64,000 bases of DNA, from assembly GCF_000283155.1 (NCBI RefSeq), contig NW_004454171.1:13000519-13064518 (forward strand), written 5' to 3'. Below the pieces are notes generated by a model. The model had not been told where the DNA came from, made no database searches, and saw only the letters and a list, made by a program, of their open reading frames with translations. Of this stretch, positions 1-12,429 are shown in pieces; position 1 is the first letter of the stretch; each line of letters starts with the position of its first letter. The position numbers and the translations under genes are program-made. The DNA comes from Ceratotherium simum simum. Its lineage: Eukaryota > Chordata > Mammalia > Perissodactyla > Rhinocerotidae.

Positions 1-295
1 GCCGGCCGCCGCTGCCGTCCAGCCTTCCCTTCTGCGCCCGCCGCCAGAGCTGCCGCGCCTCCGCGAGAGGGGCGGCCCCGGGCGCTTTGTGGACGCGCTC
101 GGTGCTTCTCGGCCGCTCGGCGCTCACCTCGGACTGTCACCCGCGCCTGCGGGGTCCGCGGGAGCGTCCCCTGAAGGACCCCCTCGGGAGGCGCTGGAAG
201 GTGTCGCGATCCCCGCCCCCACATCCCCCGAAAACTGCGCCTGCCCCGCTCCTCGCTCAGCGCGAAAGCCTGCGGGACGCTCCAATTTAAGGCAA
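1..295. promoter_or_regulatory. CpG island (right edge; continues off the left end)
   Basis: This stretch is very GC-rich with dense CpG, and changes abruptly to AT-rich DNA at about 295. A GC box (CCCCGCCCCC, 211-220) is present, as expected for an Sp1/KLF-bound CpG-island promoter. No TATA box is seen. On the minus strand CCGAG|GTGAGCG (exon edge at 128) matches a splice donor, so a minus-strand first exon of about 128-290 is possible. The open frames here (67-89 codons) resemble nothing I recognise and probably reflect low stop-codon density. Promoter function is inferred from composition only. Confidence 0.75.
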
Positions 296-837
296 CTGGT
301 TGCTTTTTGGGTTTGGGGTTTTTTTTTTTTACTCAACAGCTTAACCCCTCAGCACTGAGTGAAACTGTAGACATCTAATTATGTAATTATTTTTCCTTTC
401 TCATTGTCATTTCTGGAATACGGCAATTGATTCCTTCTTGCATGGAGGGGTGTGTATATACACACATATACACATCCATACAGTGCGCATGTGTACGTAC
501 TGCACTTCAACAATTGAGGGATTAATAAATTATTCACGAACATACCTGAGAGAATTAAAATTTTTATATGCCGCTGCAAATAAATACCTTTCAAAAGCAA
601 ACTGATACAAATTTTGTGCTGCTGTACTCACTACATCTATGGGTCCAGTTTTAATTACTCAAAAAAAATCTTCATATATTTATATCAGACAGTTATCTTA
701 GTAAAAGACGAATGGCAAGAGCTTTATTAGAAGTGAATTATTGTTTTGGATACTCATAACTTTAAAGATTCAAACATTGTATAAAGTTTAACTTCCCCTT
801 TATATTTCTACGAAGGTGGAGAACAAGCGTGATTCTT

Positions 838-862
838 AAAAAAAAAAAAAAAAAAAAAAAAA
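838..862. repeat. Poly(A) run of 25
   Basis: An uninterrupted run of 25 A. No LINE or SINE body is visible immediately to its left, so it is a simple mononucleotide repeat and not an obvious retroposon tail. Confidence 0.9.
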
Positions 863-3800
863 CGGGAAGGAAAGTAGATTATGCATTTTTGATCAAAAGA
901 ATTTAAAAAGTCAAAATGCAAGTTCTTTAGGTGGAGGGGAGGGATAAAGAAAAGGATGTTTTAGTCTTCGGGAGCGACTATTTGAAATATTCAACATGAA
1001 ACACTTTTCTGGGCATAATTTAGGTGCTGATTTGAAAACCTATTGTTTGTAATGAATACAGTCAACATTCAACCTTGCACCCATACATAGAGAGCACCTG
1101 ATTTCACAACAGGACGCAAATGGACTAATTTAGCATCAGTAACAGATTGAGTAACTACTCAGGTCTCCTTTGAAAACTTTGAAAGGCATGTGAACTAGCT
1201 CTTCACTTTGGGTGAGCATATAGGAGCAGTGAAGGATTTGAGTCTCCCTACAGTCTTTAGGAAACAAACACCTATTAATCATGTTCATCTTTTCTTCCCA
1301 TCTCTCATTTTCTTTCTAAACTCCTTGTTTCTCATCAGTAGTAAAACGTCAGTTGAAACATTTCCAGATATCTGATTTACATAGGGGATATTTTACAGGG
1401 CAGAGTTGTGTAAATGTTAAACAATATTAACAACACCCAAGCTCACTATGTTTATTACACAAATATTTTACGACCTTGCTTAACATTGATTGTTCATACT
1501 CTAACAGAATTTGAGTTGATAATTGTAATCATACTCAGTTTAGTGTCGAAAAAGAAAGCATTAATGCTTGAGCATAGATTTTAAGGTGTTATTTTAAAAG
1601 AGGCAAGTAAATACAATTAAATGGTTGTGAGCTTGTGGACATAAAAGTTAGGAAATTCACAAGGATTGTTTCCATAACAGCTGTCCTGTTACTCTCTTGT
1701 ACATATGTAAGTACTTTCTCTTACAGGGCATTTGTCCTCTTGTGCCTAAATATATTTATGTATTAGGCCCAAGTGATGGGTCCATTTTCAGCTCACACAA
1801 AAATTTTAACCTTAATGTTTTCTGATACTAGAAAAACTGAATTTCTCTACTGTAGGTACATTGATTTCAACTCCCTTTGAAGGAGGCACAGGATTAAGTA
1901 TTTGTTTAAATGTAGACAGAACATGTGTGTTTTTGACAAGTAAGCCATTGAAATACATTGAAGTATGATCATTAAAAGGCATGATTACCCAGATGTAGAC
2001 TTTCATAGTTGTAGCAATAAAATCAATGTATTTTATATTATTAGAAAAACTATGTATGAACAGTTTCTGAAAGTGTGAAAAATAGCTTTACAATTTTTGC
2101 TTTGATCACTGAAAACATTAGAGCTTTCACTAGACTTTACAAAATTCTGCAGGCTCAAAGCCAATAGACTAAATTTGGCCTCAAAGAGTCTTTTTAAATA
2201 ACAATTATGTGCAGCTGAAAATAAAATAGATATTCAAACATCTTCATGTTAATAATATGTTTTTCCTTCTAAACTGCAAAATGTTAAGATAGACAATGCT
2301 AATAATTTGTTTTTCTTTTTGAGAATCTAGAAATTATTCAAAGAATTAGAAAGTATCATTTTAAACAATGTTTTAGAGCGTTTTAAAATACATTGTATCC
2401 TTTGAGCTGGTTAATTTTTTTTTTTGAAACCAATTTAATATTCACCCCTGCACTGTGAGTACAATTAAAACGTGCTGGGGCATTTACAGGATCTATGTGG
2501 TCAGCTTTTCCCAAAGGCCTCCTTGGTACATTTGTTAGTTTTATGAAGTAAAATATTTTCTAGTATTCTTTTTTAGATTGTATAAGTACTTTTGCTTAAG
2601 TACTTTTCTATTTTGCAAAGAAAGCTGAAAGAAAGTATTCTTTTAGATTAAAGAGTTCCTTGAAGATCCATGGGAAGGGGGAAAAAAAGCCAATATGCCT
2701 AAGTGCCCATGAGAATCCAGAAGTTTTCACTGGCATACGTTCTGTGTGTTCTAGCAGAGTTTTATTTTACCACTGCCCATGGAATACCTGCTCATTTTCT
2801 AAAGAGAAGAAAGTTAAAACCAATTAAAAATTACCTATACACAAGAAACCATCTTCTCTCTGCCCCCTACTACTGATTCTTTGATGGTTAGTGATCTTAA
2901 AGCTTTGAGATAAATATTAATGAAAATAGAATTTATTAGTTTAAAGCTATTTTAACCACAAATGGACAGTTGAGAGGAATACTTAGTTATACATGACATT
3001 TGAGAGTATAGGTCAAAATTATTTCAGTGAGGTTTACAAAATCTGTATACATTTTTATTTTATTAATTAACTTGGTGAGGCATAGATTGCAACTTGGAAT
3101 TTGAATGGTCAAGTTTTTGCACATTCATGATCACAGAGTTCAGTGATTTGAAATTGAGTCTTATGTCACATACATTGTCAAACAGACCACTTGAATATTC
3201 AGAGGAGACAACAGAGCTTTTATTTTCAAATTAAAAATATAATCCAATCCCTAATAATTTATAAATGGTCATTGCTACAATAATTAATATAGGCAAATAT
3301 AACCTTTTTTCCCTCCTCACGTAATATAGCTTACATTGTATATGTGGACGTGTAGATAAAACCCAAATTCATTTCAGTTGGGGTTAGTGCCTTAATACGT
3401 GAGGGAAAGTGAAATGCTAGTTACATTAAAGAAACTGGAACTAGAGGAATGAAAATCAATGAGACAGTATTCTCTAAAACACTTAGAAAATTTATGCTTA
3501 CGGTTTTGCATGAGTGTTTTGAAATTTTTCTTCAAAACTTTTATTCAAAACATTTAGACTAAATGGTACAATTTGTATTTAAGTAATATTTCATCATTTA
3601 GTACCATTTTAAAAATTTCATTTTCAAATAGTTGTATCAGGGAACTATCAAATATAAGCTTCAAAATGTGGTATAACAATAAGCAAAATTAAATATTTTC
3701 AATCTAAGTTTTAACAGGTTACATTATCACACTGCTAAGAAATTGAACTTCTTAAAAAGATAAATCTCAAAGCAGTTCCTAAAGTTAGGAAACTATAATT

Positions 3801-4767
3801 TTGTTAAACTTTGCAAATAGGAAAAGGAGACTACTCTTGAATTTCTGAAGTGAAATTTGGGAGCTATCATCAAGAGTGTCATGCCATGATTTTGTTAGCT
3901 ACTTGAGTCAGAATAAGATAACTCTGTAACATTAAAGGAATATACATAAGAATCAAATGATAATTTTAAATATCAAATCTTTGTATCTAACCAGTCTATA
4001 GTTTTGAAAAGATTTTATGCATATTAGGAGTCATGTCTCATTTTTAGGGCTGCCTTTAGAAAGTTTGATCCCTTATTTTGAAGAAAAGCAACTAATGTCA
4101 CATGGGAATATCTGAGTCGTACAGACTAAAATTATGAAGTCTTCAGCCAGGAAGAAATGAGGAATTGATTTTTAAAACGAAAACGAAATAAACAAATGCA
4201 GTTTGCCAAGGGATGAAGGCAAATTTTAATTTAAAGGTAATGTGGAGCAAAGAAAGCAATCATACTCCATATTACATTTAATAAGAAAAGAACAGGTTGA
4301 TTTATGTGCCTTAGAATTTCTCCACAGAGACAAATAAAAACAAATAATTTACCCTTAAATTCAGTAAGTGATTTAAATGATTACAATTTAGTTATCTTTT
4401 GTATGGATTATAAAAAGCAAGTTTACTCCTTAAATCACATAATTTATATCTACTTTTCGAGTGAAGTGATATGAAAATTAGGAGCTGCCAATTATCCAAT
4501 AAATTCTGTCAGATAGACAGTTCAGATAATAAGCACCGTTTCTCCCTCAACAGCAGGTTGATTTTTTTTCTCTACTTAAATTATAAAGATTATCACTTCG
4601 ATTTGCTATGTCATTGACCTGGTATCAGCCAGAATGAGCCATGGTTTAGCTATAAGGCAGTGAAAGTGAATCAGGGACACGTTGAAACAAGGTTACTTTG
4701 ATGAATATATCTAATTAATTCTTCCATATGTATGCAGACTGTCCTTAAGTTGTTAGTATATTTTTAA

Positions 4768-4886
4768 AGAGAGAGATTGAATACTTTTTGAAAGAAAGAA
4801 GGAAGAAAGGAGAGAGAGAGAGAAAAGAGAAAGAAGGAAAGAAGGAAGGGAGGAAAGGAGGGAAGAAAGGAGGGAGGGAGAGAGGA
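4768..4886 (+). repeat. Purine-only simple repeat (GAAA/GGAA/GA)n
   Basis: About 120 bp almost wholly A and G on the plus strand, with mixed GAAA, GGAA, GAGA and GGGA units; only a short GATTGAATACTTTTTG stretch near its left end interrupts it. It is an interrupted microsatellite. Long polypurine strands can form triplex structures, which would be a physical property and not evidence of function. Confidence 0.9.
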
Positions 4887-7217
4887 TAATTTTTCCCTTC
4901 ATCAGGAGAAATATCACAGAAAGCTTATTTACTGTTTATTTTCTCTGACACAGTCCATTACAGCAAGATTCTCTTAGCTTCACTGAATTCAACTAAGCCC
5001 CACAGTAATGCTCAAAATGAACTGGAAGATCATCTGTCATGTCCAGAATGTAACTCGTTTCAAGATATCCTATATTTAGACTACCACAACAGAGAATATC
5101 TAACAGATTCCCTTCCTTTTGGCTTCTGGTTTTGGAATCTCTATTCTAACACTGTATTTTCTCACACCTCAGAAATTGGAGTTTTGGTCAGATTCATGAA
5201 TTCCAGCAAAAAAATGGAACCAATGAGCCTACTCTACAGAATATTATTGTCTAAAACCAATAATTTTTACAAGCTTGTATTTTGAGAGCATGCTTTTTTA
5301 CATATTAAACTTTGAAATTTAAATAATGTACAAATATTCATATTTATTTTGTTCAAAGGAATATAATTTTAAGAAGAGAAATGGAAACAGAAAAAAATGA
5401 AGGGAATATATTATAGACTAAAATTCAGGTAACAGTAATCTGTACTCGCTTATAAAATGAAAGATCTGAGCATCACTTATTAAATAAATCATTTCAGAAT
5501 GGAAGTTCTATGTATAAGAATTCATGATCTGAATTAAATACACTACAAACACTAAAAAAACTATACAAAATATACTTTTAACTCATTTAAAGTAAACATT
5601 TACACCAAAATTAATATTTAAAAAGAGATTACCTGGCAAAGAAAGGCCTAGGGAAAAGTGTTTTAATATTTTGAAATACGTATGACGTTTTAAATAATAC
5701 TGGTTAAGAATTTAGCATTTTAATTATGGTTGTTTTGAATGTGTTATTTTCAAGAGAATACATATTTTATATTTTATCTCCCTTGTCAAAAATAAAACAT
5801 AGAATTGAAACAATTTTATGCAAAATTCAGTCTAAAAATACTTTAAAAGTAGAATAATTGTGTTCAATTCTCTCACTTACATTTTTTACATGGATAGAAT
5901 ATTCAGAAAATCCTTTAAGTAGTTTATACATAACTGATTTTCACACCATGGTAAATGCTCAGAAAGTAATTTTGTAGATTTTTTTAAAACAAGCACCAAT
6001 GAAATGGATGCAACTTTTCCATTTTTCCCCCCCATAGACTCAGTTTTTTTCGCCCTAAGCTTTTGTTTGATTGTTTTATTAAGGTTAAACATAAATATAG
6101 TTGTTCTAACTCTTTCAAGTCTTATTTTCAAAATTACATTTCTTGGTGTAAGCATTTTAATCTGTATTTTATGGAAAGGGATTGGGGAGCAAGGTTTATA
6201 AAATCATTTTAATGTCATAAAATACCAAGAAAATAAAGGCTAGCAACAGGGTTAAAGGGAGAATTGTATTAATATAGTCAGTTTAGTCCATGTAATTAGA
6301 AACTTGGACCTGAGTTACCAGTATCTGGGTTATCACTCAACTCTCTTTTTATTTTGTGCTAAAGGATATAGGCCTGGATCATTTGAAGCAACAGCGTTCT
6401 AAATCAAAATTAATCAGATAATTGGCAACTTTTATCTGACTTGCAGTGCTCTATAAATTATAGACCAAGAAATGAGAAGAAATTTGATAAAGAATAGCAA
6501 TGTAGATGAAAATATGAGGGCAAATGAGGCCTAGGAAAACTCTGAATTTTCATATACTTTTCTTAAAATTTGAAGGTGACAGAAAATTTTAAATGAGGCC
6601 CAACTACAGTATATAGATGACTAGTCAATAGAGGTTTAAGAAAACTTCTGTTTTTGTTAAAATAGTAAATTAATTAAAATATTTGTGAATTGAAATGAAG
6701 AATCATTTTGTAAGACCGATGGTATCAATAAAGAGATACATATTTTGTTTTATATATTTCTATAGACAATATGCATTCTTCTTTACAAAGAACTCTTTCT
6801 TTCAACAGTGTATACTGGAAATATTGATTTTATACTTGCTAATTGTAATAGAAGGAAAATAATATTCTACTATATATGTTGCAGTTTTGAAGGTTACCTT
6901 AAATTATATTTGTAACAAGGTGGACATAGATAAAAATCTAAAATACAGATGTTTGTGAGATATTTTAACCAATGATTAATGTGCTTTTAGAAATCTAAAA
7001 GCATTTTCAAACTAATACTTTTAAATCAATTTTATTTTCATTTTGCTTTTATTCTGTTTCTAAAAGTTGCTATGATCAATATTTGTCTGTTGTAGAGACT
7101 ATGACATTCCATGATGACTAGTGTTCAAGTTGAGTCATAATGATAGTCTGTTATAGTAAAATCAAGAGTGACTATAGGAAAGTAGTCATTTTGCAAGCAA
7201 ACATCCTGTCAAGTAAT

Positions 7218-7247
7218 GGGGGGGGGGGGGAGGGCGGTGCGGGAGGG
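7218..7247 (+). repeat. G-run and G-rich tract
   Basis: Thirteen consecutive G followed by AGGGCGGTGCGGGAGGG, isolated in AT-rich DNA. The spaced G-runs could form a G-quadruplex on the plus strand; this is inferred from sequence only. Confidence 0.8.
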
Positions 7248-7638
7248 ATGGTTAGGGAGCATATGTCATAAAGTAACAGACTGAAATCTTTAGCTAAGCC
7301 TGAAGTATCTGTCCTCTGACATAAATGGCATAAAGACAATCTAATTGTGTTTGTCTTAAGCTTTTTCTCTTAGCTTCCCTTTATTTTATTAAAGTTTTAG
7401 AAAATAGTGTAAAGATGAAGACTTGGTTATATTTGAACATATTCAACATGATCCCTAAGATGGTTAAAAAAAAAAGATAACCTTTACATTGAAATGTCAT
7501 CAGAATCTCAGGCAGTTTTATATTATGAAAAAAATTTAAATGATTATTCTAGGTAAATATAATGATAGAAGAGTGGATAATGCTACTTTGTGTATTGGAA
7601 TAATGTTGCAATATTGTTTGAATGAAAATAGTTGTTAC

Positions 7639-7826
7639 TTTTTTTTTTGCTGAGGAAGATGTTAGCCCTGAGCTAACATCTGCTGCCAATCTTCCTCTTT
7701 TTGTATGTGGGTCACTGCCACAGCATGGCCACTGATAGATGAGTGGTGTTGGTCCATGCCCAGGAACCAAACTGGGCTGCCGAATGGGAGCATACCAAAC
7801 TTAACCACTAGGCCACTGGGGCTGGC
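7639..7826 (-). mobile_element. ERE SINE, older type, minus strand
   Basis: Read on the minus strand it starts with a degraded GGGGCCAGCC-type head, passes the tRNA-like region and ends in GAGGAAGAT-type tail motifs and an A tail, seen here as T at 7639-7648. It is diverged and shorter than its neighbour because it carries only one tail unit. The second ERE abuts its 5' end. Confidence 0.85.
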
Positions 7827-7837
7827 TCTCTTTTTTT

Positions 7838-8093
7838 TTCTTTTTTTTTTTTTTTGTGAGGAAGATTAGCCCTGAGCTAACATCTGTTGCCAATCCTCCT
7901 CTTTTTGCTAAGGAAGATTGGCCATGGGCTAACATCTGTGCCCATCTTCCTCTACTTTTTATATGTGGGACGCCTGGCACAGCATGGCTTGATAAGTGGT
8001 GTGTAGGTCCAAGCCCGGGATCCAAACCTGTGAACCCCAGCCTGCCGAAGCGGAGCGCACAAACTTAAGCCAGTAGACCACCAGGCCGGCCCC
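7838..8093 (-). mobile_element. ERE SINE, older type, minus strand, abutting the first
   Basis: The element is nearly complete: the head GGCCGGCC complement is at about 8083-8093, followed by a GCGCTCCGCTTCGGCAGG-like region, two GAGGAAGAT-type tail units and a long A tail (T-run at 7831-7855, broken by one C). The flanks CTGGCTCTCTTTTTT (from 7822) and CTGGCCCTCTTTTTT (from 8094) look like a target-site duplication, so it inserted exactly at the 5' edge of the first ERE. Confidence 0.88.
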
Positions 8094-8490
8094 CTGGCCC
8101 TCTTTTTTCTCCTTGAAGATATCTCAATAATTATCTGAATAATTATTTTGGAAATATGAGTTTAAATGGCAAATTTGAGGATTAGAGTTTAACTCTAGTT
8201 TCATGTGCAATATCAATTTTCTGAATAACATATTTGATTAGGATAACAAGATTTATTGAAAAGGAATATAAAAATCTTTTGGGGGGTATTTATACAGAAA
8301 TGTATTCTATTTTTTTGATAGAGAGATTTTCATAACTTTGCTTTAAAAGTTTATGTTTGTTTTAACTCTATGGATCACTATAAAGTTATATAAATAAGTC
8401 ACAATGCTTTCTTAAAGTACTGAAGCTCATGGGATTTAAATCTTTATGGTTGGTATTTCTTTACTTTTTTACTTTGTTGTCGTTATATAG
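8094..8490. other. Unassigned AT-rich DNA
   Basis: No recognisable gene or repeat apart from the right-hand target-duplication copy of the adjacent ERE at its left end. Confidence 0.5.
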
Positions 8491-8522
8491 AGTCCTTTTA
8501 TTAGACAGTCCTTTTATTAGAC
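8491..8522. repeat. Perfect 16-bp direct tandem duplication
   Basis: The unit AGTCCTTTTATTAGAC occurs at 8491-8506 and again at 8507-8522 with no mismatch and no spacer. It is a recent local duplication, probably from replication slippage. Confidence 0.95.
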
Positions 8523-8577
8523 AAGTACTTGGTACATGATAGATAGTCAAGAATATTTCTTGAATGAGTGAAGGTAG

Positions 8578-8760
8578 TATAGAGCATGGAGTCAGAGGAA
8601 ATTGGGCTCACATCCCTATCCCACCTGCTTCTAGTTCTATGACTTTGGACTTATTTTCTCTAAGTCTCATTTTCCTCAAATGGCAATAATAATGGCATCT
8701 CTTTCATATGGCTCTTGAAAAGCATTCAGAGCCCAGCCTTAGCATGTGCTTCATGCATGC
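8578..8760 (+). mobile_element. MIR SINE relic, plus strand
   Basis: It shows the typical MIR order: a GAGTCAGA region, then a GACTTTGGACTTATT core-like stretch, then TCTCATTTTCCTCAAATGGCAATAATAATGG-like sequence (shortened here from memory of the family). It is highly diverged, as expected for an ancient mammalian SINE. Confidence 0.8.
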
Positions 8761-9469
8761 AGTTATAACCAAATAATGTAATTCTGTAATTGTGAATTTT
8801 GTTTTTACTGGCATGGGTTTTTTTCATTCAAATTTACAGCTGTTGTGCACATGATGTAACCAGTTGAGGACCCCAAGCACATAAGCCCCTACTTAGAAAA
8901 TTTAATAAAAACCTTCTGGGCTGCCTAGCACTTCTTTAATTTCAGGGACTCTAAAGTGAATCTGACAGAGCTCTTTTAATAGCAACAGTCATAAGATACC
9001 CTCAAAGACCTTGATGACAATAATTATCTTACCCCTCATCTCTTGACCCCCCAGGAACCTCAGAATCCAGGCCAGTGTCCATTATGGTCAGCCTACCTGT
9101 AAACACCTCCCTCTTAAAAAGGCCTAGTGGGCCATTCCCTCTCTTCCCACTGGTTCTTGTTCTAGTTTTTCTTGAATCATTTCCTTTGGTTAGCAGCTCT
9201 TTAGACAGTCTCTGGGAGCAAAATCAAGATGCCTTCACATTTTCCTCTGGAACGTGTCTTGTTTAGTTTCAGGGAGTTGCTGTCTCATACTCTAGTTAGA
9301 GTGATCCATGACTTGTGTTCCTTTTAGCTCTGCTTGGAAAATCTTCTGCTTTGCCACATGTTTCATAAGGGATTGAGAATATGAAGCAAATTTAAAACAA
9401 AAAGAAACAAAGTACCCTTACCTACCAGGGCACAGAGGACACACAATTTGGAATGTGGAGTTTAAACTC
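8761..9469. other. Unassigned sequence
   Basis: Mixed composition with no gene or repeat family that I can name. A 63-codon frame at 9075-9266 has no recognisable domain and is not called. Confidence 0.5.
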
Positions 9470-10409
9470 TACAACTCCAAAGTATCAAACAATTGAATGA
9501 GTTTTGGCAAATGTATGCAGTCATGTAACCACACCACACTCAACGTATAGAGCATTGCCGTAATCCCAACTATTTCCCTTCTTCCCCTTTGCGGTCATTA
9601 TACTTGACCTACCCCTGATCCCAGGCAACCATTGATTTACTTTGTCTCACTATAGTTTTGTCCTTTCTGGAATGTCATACAAATAGAATCATTCAGTTTG
9701 CAGTTTTTCTGTCTGGCTTCTCTTACCAAGTATAATATTTTTGAGATTGAGCTATGCTGATGTGTGTATCAGTAGTTCACTCCTTCTTCTTGCCGAATGG
9801 TATACCATTGTATGGATATACCACAGTTTGTTTATCCATTCACCAGTTGATGGACATTTAGATTGTTTCAAGTTATTAGATATTATGGATAAAGCCTCTA
9901 TAAATATTTGCATGCTGATTTTGTGTAGACATATGTTTTTATTTCCTTTGAATAAATATCGAGGTGTGGGATTGCTGGGTGATATGATATGTGTATGTTT
10001 AACTTGGCAAGAAGCTGCCAAACTGTCTTCCATAGTAGCTATATCATATTGCACTCTCACCAGCCTTATACTCTGCATCCTCTTCATATGTGGTGTTATC
10101 AGTTATTTTGGACATTTTAACAGGTGTCTAGTGGTATGTCATTGTGGTTTTAATTTGCATTTCCCTAATGACTAATGATGTTGACCATTTTATCATGTGC
10201 CTATTTGCCATCTATATATCTTTATTAGTGAAGTGTGAATTCAAATCTTTTGCCCATTTTTATAGCGTTATTTGTTTTCTTATTATTGAGTTTTGAAAGT
10301 CCTTTATATATTCTTCATACATGTCCTTTATCAGATATGTTTTTGCAAATATTTCTGTGGATTGCCTTTTCATTTTCTTAGGAGTATCTTTCAAAGAACA
10401 GAAGTTTTA

Positions 10410-10677
10410 GGGGCCAGCCTGGTGGTGTAGGGGTTAAGTTCACACACTCTGCTTTGGCGGCCGTGGGGTCCACAGGTTCAGATCCCAGGCACGGACCTAT
10501 GCACTACTTATCAAGCTGTGCTATGGCAGGTGTCCCACATATAAGGTGGAGGAAGATAGGCACGGATGTTAGCCCAGGGCAAATCTTCCCTATCAAAAAG
10601 AGGAGCATTGGCAACAGACGTTAGCTCAGGGCTAATCATCCTCACCAGAAAAAAAAAACAAAAAACACAACAACAAC
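10410..10677 (+). mobile_element. ERE SINE, older type, plus strand, inside L1
   Basis: GGGGCCAGCCTGGTGG head, GGTTCAGATCC B-box-like motif, two tail units and an A-rich end. It is flanked by a 17-bp direct repeat with one mismatch (AAAGAACAGAAGTTTTA at 10393-10409 and AAAGAGCAGAAGTTTTA at 10678-10694), a target-site duplication made from the host L1. Confidence 0.95.
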
Positions 10678-11659
10678 AAAGAGCAGAAGTTTTAAATTTT
10701 GATTAAGTCCAATTTTTTATTTTCTGGATTGTGCTTTTGGTATTGTGTCTAATAAATCATTCCTAAATAAATCACAAAGGTTTTCACCAATGTTTTCTTC
10801 TAGAAGTTTTACAGTTTTAGATTTTACATTTAGGTTTGTACTCCATTTTGAGTCACTTTTTATATATTGTGTGAGATATGAATTAAGTTTGCAGTTTTTT
10901 TGCATATGAATATTCAATTATTTTGCCCTGTTTACTGAAAAACTATCCTGTCTCCATTGAATTGCCTTTGCACTCTTGTCAAAATTCAATTGACTATATA
11001 TATGTGGGTCTATTTCTGGATCTTCTATGGCACATTGATCTATATGTTATCCCTTTGCCAATATCAACACAGTCTTGATTACTGTAGTTTGTAGTGTGAG
11101 TTTTCCAACTTTGCTCTTCTTTTTCAAAATTGTTTTGGCAATTCTATTTTGTTTGCTTCAAAATTTCACATAAATTTTAGAATCTGCTTGTTGATTTCTA
11201 CAAAAAAAGCCTACTGGGATTTTGATTGACATCAAATTGAATCTACAGATAAATTTGGAGGAGAAATGACAAGATTTCCCAATCCATGAGCATGGTATAT
11301 GTCTACTTTATTTATGTTGTCTTTGATTTCTCTCATCAATGTTTTATAGCTGAGTACACAGATTTTACACATATTTTGTTAGATTTATAACTAAATATTT
11401 TATGCTTTTTGGTGATATATTAAATGATACTTTTTAAAATTTCATTTTCTAATTGTTCATTGCAAGTATATAAAAATACAATTGATTTTATGTAGAGCCC
11501 TTATATCCTATTACCTTGCTAAACTCACTTGTTAGTTCTAGGAGGTTTTTTATAGACTCCATTTGGGATTTTTCTGTGTAGAAAATCATGTCTTCTGTAA
11601 AAAGGGATAATTTTCTTTCTTCCTTCCCAATCTGTATGTCTTTAATTTATTTTCATGCC

Positions 11660-11935
11660 TTATTGCACCAGCTAGGACCTCCAGTATGATGTTGAATAGG
11701 AGTGGTGAAAGTGGGCATCCTTACTTTGTTCCTCATCTTCAGGGAAAGTGTTTGGTCTTTCACCATTAGCTATGATGTTAGTTGCAGGTTTTTCATAGAT
11801 ATCTTTTCTTAGGTTGAAGAACATAGGAATATCCCTTATATTCCTAGTTTCCTGGGAGTTTTTTTTTTTAATCATAAGTAGATGTTGAATTTTTTCAAAG
11901 CCTTTTTCTGTATCTATTGAGATTACCATACAGTC
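11660..11935 (-). pseudogene. L1 ORF2 reverse-transcriptase relic
   Basis: This minus-strand stretch is part of the L1 above. An 85-codon frame at 11672-11929 starts MVISIDTEKGFEKIQH, close to the L1 reverse-transcriptase ISIDAEKAFDKIQH motif, and continues through a KPATNIIANGERPNTFP segment. The usual [11 protein letters not shown] motif is still visible just beyond, but in another frame. It is therefore a frameshifted, non-functional fragment of a non-LTR retrotransposon reverse transcriptase. Confidence 0.9.
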
Positions 11936-12429
11936 TTTCTTTTCTAGTCTGTTGATATTGTGAATTACATTGATTGATTTTTAAATTTTGAAACAAACTT
12001 GCATTCATGGGGTAAAGCCCACTTGCTCTTGATGCATTATCCTTTTTGTGTATTGTTGTATATGGTTTGCTAATATTTTGTTGAGGATTTTGTGTGTATG
12101 TTCATGAGGAATATTTGTCTGTAGTCTTCTTCTAATGTCTTTGTCTCCTTTTGGTATCAAGATAATGCTCACTTCCCTCCCCTTGTATTTTCTGGGAAAG
12201 TTTGTGTAGAATTAGTATTGGTTTTTCCATAAATATTTAGTAGAATTCACCAGGGAAGCTATCTGGGCCAGCAGTTTTTTTTGTTTTAAGGTCTTTAGCT
12301 ATGAATTTATTTTTAAAGTGGATATAATACATTCAGGTTATCTAATTTTTCTTGAGAGAACTGTCACTTGTCCTTTCCTTTTCTTAATATTGTCCTTCAA
12401 AGAGCAAAAGATTTTACACTAGTTATAGT

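Larger units (their letters stand above)
300..7638. other. Repeat-poor AT-rich non-coding DNA
   Basis: For about 7.3 kb I recognise no SINE, LINE or LTR and no coding exon. The only repeats are a 25-A run, a purine tract and a G-run, listed separately. The open frames are short, AT-rich and unlike any family I know. Because the window from 7.6 kb onward is packed with interspersed repeats, the depletion beside a CpG island may reflect constraint on regulatory DNA; that is inference. Confidence 0.6.
9470..12375 (-). mobile_element. LINE-1, 5'-truncated, minus strand, split by an ERE
   Basis: Read on the minus strand this is an L1 3' half. ORF2 reverse-transcriptase and C-terminal sequence lies at about 12375-10700 and the 3' UTR runs down to about 9470. 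Landmarks on the plus strand include TTTGTTTATCCATTCACCAG near 9828 and TATCTGGGCCAGCAG near 12260. The element is interrupted by the ERE at 10410-10677. Many stops and frameshifts show that it is dead. Confidence 0.9.

Noticed and set aside
9741..10175. A 144-codon plus-strand frame with several hydrophobic stretches, looking like a small membrane protein
   Set aside because: It is the antisense of an L1 3' UTR/ORF2 end. The hydrophobicity comes from T-rich reversed LINE sequence.
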